Shown here: positions 60,621-64,000 of the stretch, in pieces
Layout of the letters: each line of letters starts with the position of its first letter
Numbering within the stretch: position 1 is the stretch's first letter
Assembly: GCF_007827695.1 (NCBI RefSeq)
Contig: NZ_VITA01000001.1
Coordinates: 372,001 to 436,000 of the forward strand
Direction of reading: 5' to 3'
Source of the DNA: Sinorhizobium medicae
GTDB lineage: Bacteria; Pseudomonadota; Alphaproteobacteria; Rhizobiales; Rhizobiaceae
DNA: 64,000 nucleotides
Position numbers and translations under genes: made by a program
The notes under the pieces: generated by a model
The model's database searches: none
What the model was told of the DNA's origin: nothing
The model's input: the letters and a program-made list of their open reading frames with translations, nothing else

Positions 60621-61534
60621 GGGCGTTCGTCCCCCACCTTTAGCAGCCAAAGCTGGACCACGCTGAGCGTCACCAGGATCAGGAGGAGCGCGATCGAAAG
60701 CGCCGCACCGTAGCCGAGATTGAAGGACACGAAGGACTGGTTGAAGATGTAATAGACGACGGAAATCATTTTGTTCTGCGGACCGCCGCTCGTCATGATG
60801 TAGAACTGATCGAAAGCGAGGATCGAGCCGGTCACCGAAAGGATGAGCGCCAGCGCCATGGTCCGGCGCATCAGGGGCAGCGTCAGATGTCGGAAGCGCT
60901 GCCAGCCGCCGGCGCCATCGATACGGGCGGCCTCTGTCAGCTCCGTCGGGATCGCCTGCAGTCCGGTCAGCAGGATGATCATGGTGAAGCCGGCGATTTT
61001 CCAGACCACCATCACGATAATCGTCATGAAGGCGGTGTCGAACTTGGCGAGCAGGTTGATCCGACCGGCGGTCAGACCCAGCATGTCGAAGAGAGGCGCG
61101 AAGAGCCCGCTGTCGACATTGGCAAGCCAGACCCAGAGCAGCGAGGCGGAAGCCAACCCCACCACGACAGGCAGAAAGACTATGGTGCGGTAGAGCGAGA
61201 CCAGTGGTCTCTGTTTCTCCACGAAAAGCGCCAGCGGAAAGGCGACCGCGAAAATCGCTATGGTGACGATTAGGGTGTAGTGGGCAGTGAAACCGAGTGC
61301 ATTGAAGAAACGCGCATCGGTGAACATCCGCGTGTAGTTGCGCAGACCGATCCAGGCCGGCTCACCGAGCAGCGGCCATTTGTGAAGGCTCATCCACAGC
61401 GTGAAGAGCACTGGCAACACGAAGAAGATCGTGACCAGCCCCATGGCCGGCGCGATATAGACGAGCCCGCGCCACCCGGATTTCCGCTTCAGGCGGCTCC
61501 GGCGCGTGGTCGATGTGAGACTTGACGTCATCAT
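60617..61534 (-). CDS. Sugar ABC transporter permease (MalF type)
   Basis: 305 residues from ATG 61534 (a second ATG follows directly). Basic N-terminus, six membrane helices, and EAA loop LTEAARIDGAGGWQRFRHLT near residue 207. Partner of the following MalG-type permease. Located 124 bases after the binding-protein gene, with a stable hairpin between them. Confidence 0.92.
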   Translation of the reverse strand: MMTSSLTSTTRRSRLKRKSGWRGLVYIAPAMGLVTIFFVLPVLFTLWMSLHKWPLLGEPAWIGLRNYTRMFTDARFFNALGFTAHYTLIVTIAIFAVAFPLALFVEKQRPLVSLYRTIVFLPVVVGLASASLLWVWLANVDSGLFAPLFDMLGLTAGRINLLAKFDTAFMTIIVMVVWKIAGFTMIILLTGLQAIPTELTEAARIDGAGGWQRFRHLTLPLMRRTMALALILSVTGSILAFDQFYIMTSGGPQNKMISVVYYIFNQSFVSFNLGYGAALSIALLLILVTLSVVQLWLLKVGDERP

Positions 61535-61566
61535 GGATGCGCTTTTCTAGGAATTCTGGACGGTGT

Positions 61567-61588
61567 CGGAAGGGCGTCTGCCCTTCCG
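61567..61588 (-). promoter_or_regulatory. Intercistronic hairpin after the binding-protein gene
   Basis: CGGAAGGGC and GCCCTTCCG form a perfect 9-bp stem with a GTCT/AGAC loop, 70 bases after the binding-protein stop and 32 bases before the permease start. No T-run. Likely protects the upstream mRNA so that the binding protein is made in excess. Confidence 0.55.
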
Positions 61589-61658
61589 GAAGCTTGAGCG
61601 GGAGCGGACTGCAGAGCAGCATCGTGGGTTTGCCACGCCGCGCCATGTCCGCTAGGTC

Positions 61659-62894
61659 TTACTGCCCCGCGTCGATGATCGACTGCATCTCTGCTTGCGC
61701 ATCCGCGAAGGCACCGTCGACGTCGTCGCCGTAGATCGCGGCATTGGTGAAGGTCGCCCATGGGCCGTTTGCGCTGTTGATCAGATCGTTGAACTGCAGC
61801 GTGTAGGGCGTCTTGGCGACGGCGATCGCGTCGAGACCGACCTTCAGGCGCGGGTCGAGGCCCTCGAGCACCTCATTGGCGATGTCGCCGCGAGTCGGCA
61901 GGCTGCCATACTTCGCCATGATCTTCTGGCCTTCGGGCGAATAGGTGTATTCAAGGAATTCCTTGACGTCCGCGAGCTTCGGCGTGCCCTTGGTAACGAC
62001 GAAATTGTCCCCGCCGGCAAAGGAGGACGGCTTGCCGTCGACGCCCGGGATCAGCGTCACGCCGAAATCAATCTCCGGATGCTGCGTCACCAGTGTGCCG
62101 ATCGCGAAGGCGCCGAGGCTTTGCTGGCCGATCTTGCCATTGGTGAAGCTCAGGAAATTCACCCCGTTGTCGCTTGCAGCACCTGCCGGCACCAGATCCT
62201 TCGCGATCATGTTGCGGTAAATGTCGACGGCCTTGCGCATCTGGGGCGTGTCGAGCGTCGCCGTCTTGCCGTCGGCCGAAAGGATATCCGCACCCGCACC
62301 CCAGGTCAGGGGCGTGAAGGTGAATATCATGCAGCCGCCGCAGCCGCCGCCGGAGAAATAGAAGCCATATGTATCGCCGCCGAGCCCACGGATTTTCTCG
62401 GCGTTGGCAGTGATCTCCTCCCAGGTGGCCGGCGCTTTTTCAGGATCGAGGCCGGCCTTCTTGTAGAGGTCCTTGTTCCAGGCGAAAATCGAGGTCTCGA
62501 CCGTCAGCGGCAGGCCGTAGATCTTGTCCTCATAGGTGCCGAGCTTGACGTGCGATGGCGACAGCGAGTTGAAATAGGGTAGCGCCTTCGCCCAGTCGGT
62601 GAGGTCTTCCAGCTGGCCGGCAGCTGCAAAGGCCGGCGTGTAGATCAGGTCGAGGGACAGCGCGTCGGGTGCCTGCCCGCCGGCGATCGCCGTGGCATAT
62701 TTCTGCACGAGCTCGGCAAAGGGCACCTCAGTGAGTTCCACCTTGTTCTCGTGCGCTGCGTTGTAGGCCTTCACGACTTCCTTGAACGAGTCGCCTATAC
62801 CCGAGCGCACCCACATGCTGATCGTCTCGGCCGAGGCGACCGAGATCATGCTGGCCGAAATGAGGGCCGTTGCCGCCATAAGTTTCGTGAACAT
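61659..62894 (-). CDS. Sugar ABC transporter substrate-binding protein
   Basis: 411 residues from ATG 62894 (MFTKLMAATALISAS), with GGGAGGA upstream. Cleavable signal peptide to about residue 22 (VASAE). Extracellular solute-binding protein family 1: MWVRSGIGDSFKEVVKAYNA, AGGQAPDALSLDLIY, YGLPLTVETSIFAWNKDLYK. The unusual GGGCGGC (near residue 185) adds a cysteine pair within a loop. Substrate unknown; the GH127 enzyme suggests a beta-L-arabinofuranosyl oligosaccharide or glycopeptide. Confidence 0.92.
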   Translation of the reverse strand: MFTKLMAATALISASMISVASAETISMWVRSGIGDSFKEVVKAYNAAHENKVELTEVPFAELVQKYATAIAGGQAPDALSLDLIYTPAFAAAGQLEDLTDWAKALPYFNSLSPSHVKLGTYEDKIYGLPLTVETSIFAWNKDLYKKAGLDPEKAPATWEEITANAEKIRGLGGDTYGFYFSGGGCGGCMIFTFTPLTWGAGADILSADGKTATLDTPQMRKAVDIYRNMIAKDLVPAGAASDNGVNFLSFTNGKIGQQSLGAFAIGTLVTQHPEIDFGVTLIPGVDGKPSSFAGGDNFVVTKGTPKLADVKEFLEYTYSPEGQKIMAKYGSLPTRGDIANEVLEGLDPRLKVGLDAIAVAKTPYTLQFNDLINSANGPWATFTNAAIYGDDVDGAFADAQAEMQSIIDAGQ

Positions 62895-62947
62895 TTCGCA
62901 TTCCTCCCAAATGCGGGGCCACCTTGGAGTGAGCCCCATCTCCTCAA

Positions 62948-63970
62948 TCAGTTCTGCTGGCGCCCGCCTCCGCAGGAGTCCCTTATGACCAGTTTGCAGG
63001 GCAACCTGCGCAGACCGGGTTCGATCGCCCGCCCCTCCGCAAGCGCAAGCACCATCAGGCCCGCTTCGCGCCCAAGTTCCTTCAGGTTCGTGTCGATGGT
63101 CGTCAGCGGCGGCCGTGTCTGTGCCGCCATGATCTCCCAATTGTCGAAACCTATGACCGAGACATCCCCCGGCACCCGGGCGCCGCGCTCGCGCAGCGCA
63201 TCGGCCACGCCGCGGGCGATCTGGTCGTTGCCGCAAAAGATGCCGTCGGGCCTTTCGCCGCCCTCTTTCCAGATCCTGTCGATCGCTTCGTGGCCCCAGG
63301 CCTCCGACCAGACGCCGTGCAGCACCGGCGCGCCGTTGCCAGCCACGGTACGGAACGCCTCGGCGCGCTCCACAGCGGATACGAATTCCCGCGGGCCGGT
63401 GATATGGACAAGCCGCTGGCGGCCAAGCTCCTTCAGCCACTCGGTGGCAAGCGTCGCTCCGTGCCGGTCATCCGACGTCAGCGTCACGCTGCCCGGCTCG
63501 CCCTTGGTGAAGGCGTAGACGACCGGCACCGGCAGGCCAGCGAGGTCGACCGGGAGAGACCTGTCGACCCGCTTGCCCGTCGCGATGATGCCGTCCACCT
63601 GCTTGTCCAGCATGGCGTCAACATGGATTTTTCCCAGGGCCGGGTCATCCTCGATGGCGCAAAGAAAGACCGACACGCCATGATCCACAAGCGCCTCGGA
63701 TATTCCGGCCATGACCGGAAGCGTGAAGCGCCCATAGGTATCGTTCGTCAGAAGACCGACGGTGAAGCTCCGGTTGCTGAGCAACCCTTTCGCCAGCGCA
63801 TTCGGACGAAAGCCGATCTGCGCGGCAAGAGTCTTGATCCGCTCGCGCGTGTCGGCGGCCATGCGGCCATTGTCGTTGAGTGCCTTCGACACGGTCGAAA
63901 CACTCACGCCGGCGACCCTCGCCAGATCGTGAATGGTGACGCGATGACCCTTGCCGCGCTGAGAGCTCAG
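62948..63970 (-). CDS. LacI-family repressor of the arabinofuranoside operon
   Basis: About 340 residues if translation starts at CTG 63970, which has GGGAGGAGG six bases upstream; the frame stays open to the window end, so an upstream start outside the window is possible, and GTG 63907 would delete half of the DNA-binding domain. Helix-turn-helix RVTIHDLARVAGVSVSTVSK, hinge and Peripla_BP-like effector domain (VGLLTNDTYGRFTLPVMAGI, DGIFCGNDQIARGVADALRE). Located 53 bases upstream of the binding-protein gene on the same strand. Probably represses the whole operon in the absence of the sugar. Confidence 0.85.
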   Translation of the reverse strand: MSSQRGKGHRVTIHDLARVAGVSVSTVSKALNDNGRMAADTRERIKTLAAQIGFRPNALAKGLLSNRSFTVGLLTNDTYGRFTLPVMAGISEALVDHGVSVFLCAIEDDPALGKIHVDAMLDKQVDGIIATGKRVDRSLPVDLAGLPVPVVYAFTKGEPGSVTLTSDDRHGATLATEWLKELGRQRLVHITGPREFVSAVERAEAFRTVAGNGAPVLHGVWSEAWGHEAIDRIWKEGGERPDGIFCGNDQIARGVADALRERGARVPGDVSVIGFDNWEIMAAQTRPPLTTIDTNLKELGREAGLMVLALAEGRAIEPGLRRLPCKLVIRDSCGGGRQQN

Positions 63971-64000
63971 TTTCGCCTCCTCCCGAGAGAACCAGGGATG

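Overview
The window is GC-rich DNA from an alphaproteobacterium of the Rhizobiales. It is very probably the large chromid or megaplasmid of a Sinorhizobium/Ensifer species, of the S. meliloti pSymB type. The evidence is the gene set and order (pca and pob aromatic genes, urt urea transporter, dctA with divergent dctBD, thiCOSGE), a DctA and PcaQ that look typically sinorhizobial, and several palindromic intergenic elements of the kind common in these genomes. The species call rests on memory of these families and not on a search.

Layout. 1-2969: end of a flavin reductase gene and treY (trehalose synthesis). 3050-13083: a protocatechuate hub made of pcaDCHGB on the minus strand with divergent pcaQ, a fused dehydroshikimate dehydratase/HPPD-like protein with its LysR regulator, and pobA with divergent pobR. 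Hydroxybenzoate (PobA) and dehydroshikimate (QsuB-like) both yield protocatechuate, which PcaHGBCD carries towards the beta-ketoadipate route. 13182-18229: a molybdopterin oxidoreductase, gamma-glutamyltranspeptidase, acylphosphatase, a candidate small RNA with three anti-Shine-Dalgarno loops, and an ECF sigma factor followed by a DUF4142 protein and a cupredoxin. 18379-26592: an FtsK-like translocase without a membrane domain, two L,D-transpeptidases, and a repA-repB pair without repC, bracketed by two related repeats.

26960-32638: urea ABC transporter urtABCDE (minus strand). 32847-34127: an ArsR/SRPBCC/GFA cassette with a clear operator-like palindrome. 34561-38857: the most unusual locus, a nucleobase-type (NCS1) transporter fused through a cysteine-rich module to a hybrid histidine kinase, overlapping a LuxR-type response regulator that has an extra central domain. 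38950-43733: the C4-dicarboxylate system dctA and divergent dctBD, with a sigma-54 promoter and a DctD-type palindrome. 43875-45878: a large membrane-anchored protein of unknown role. 46078-50667: a TPP riboswitch and thiCOSGE, whose genes mostly overlap by four bases.

50935-56478: exporters and regulators (MFS with AraC, a DapA-family lyase/aldolase, two LysE-type exporters, an ArgP/LysG-type regulator). 56718-64000: a LacI-controlled ABC sugar transporter with a GH127 beta-L-arabinofuranosidase. No tRNA, rRNA, CRISPR array or intact insertion sequence was seen.
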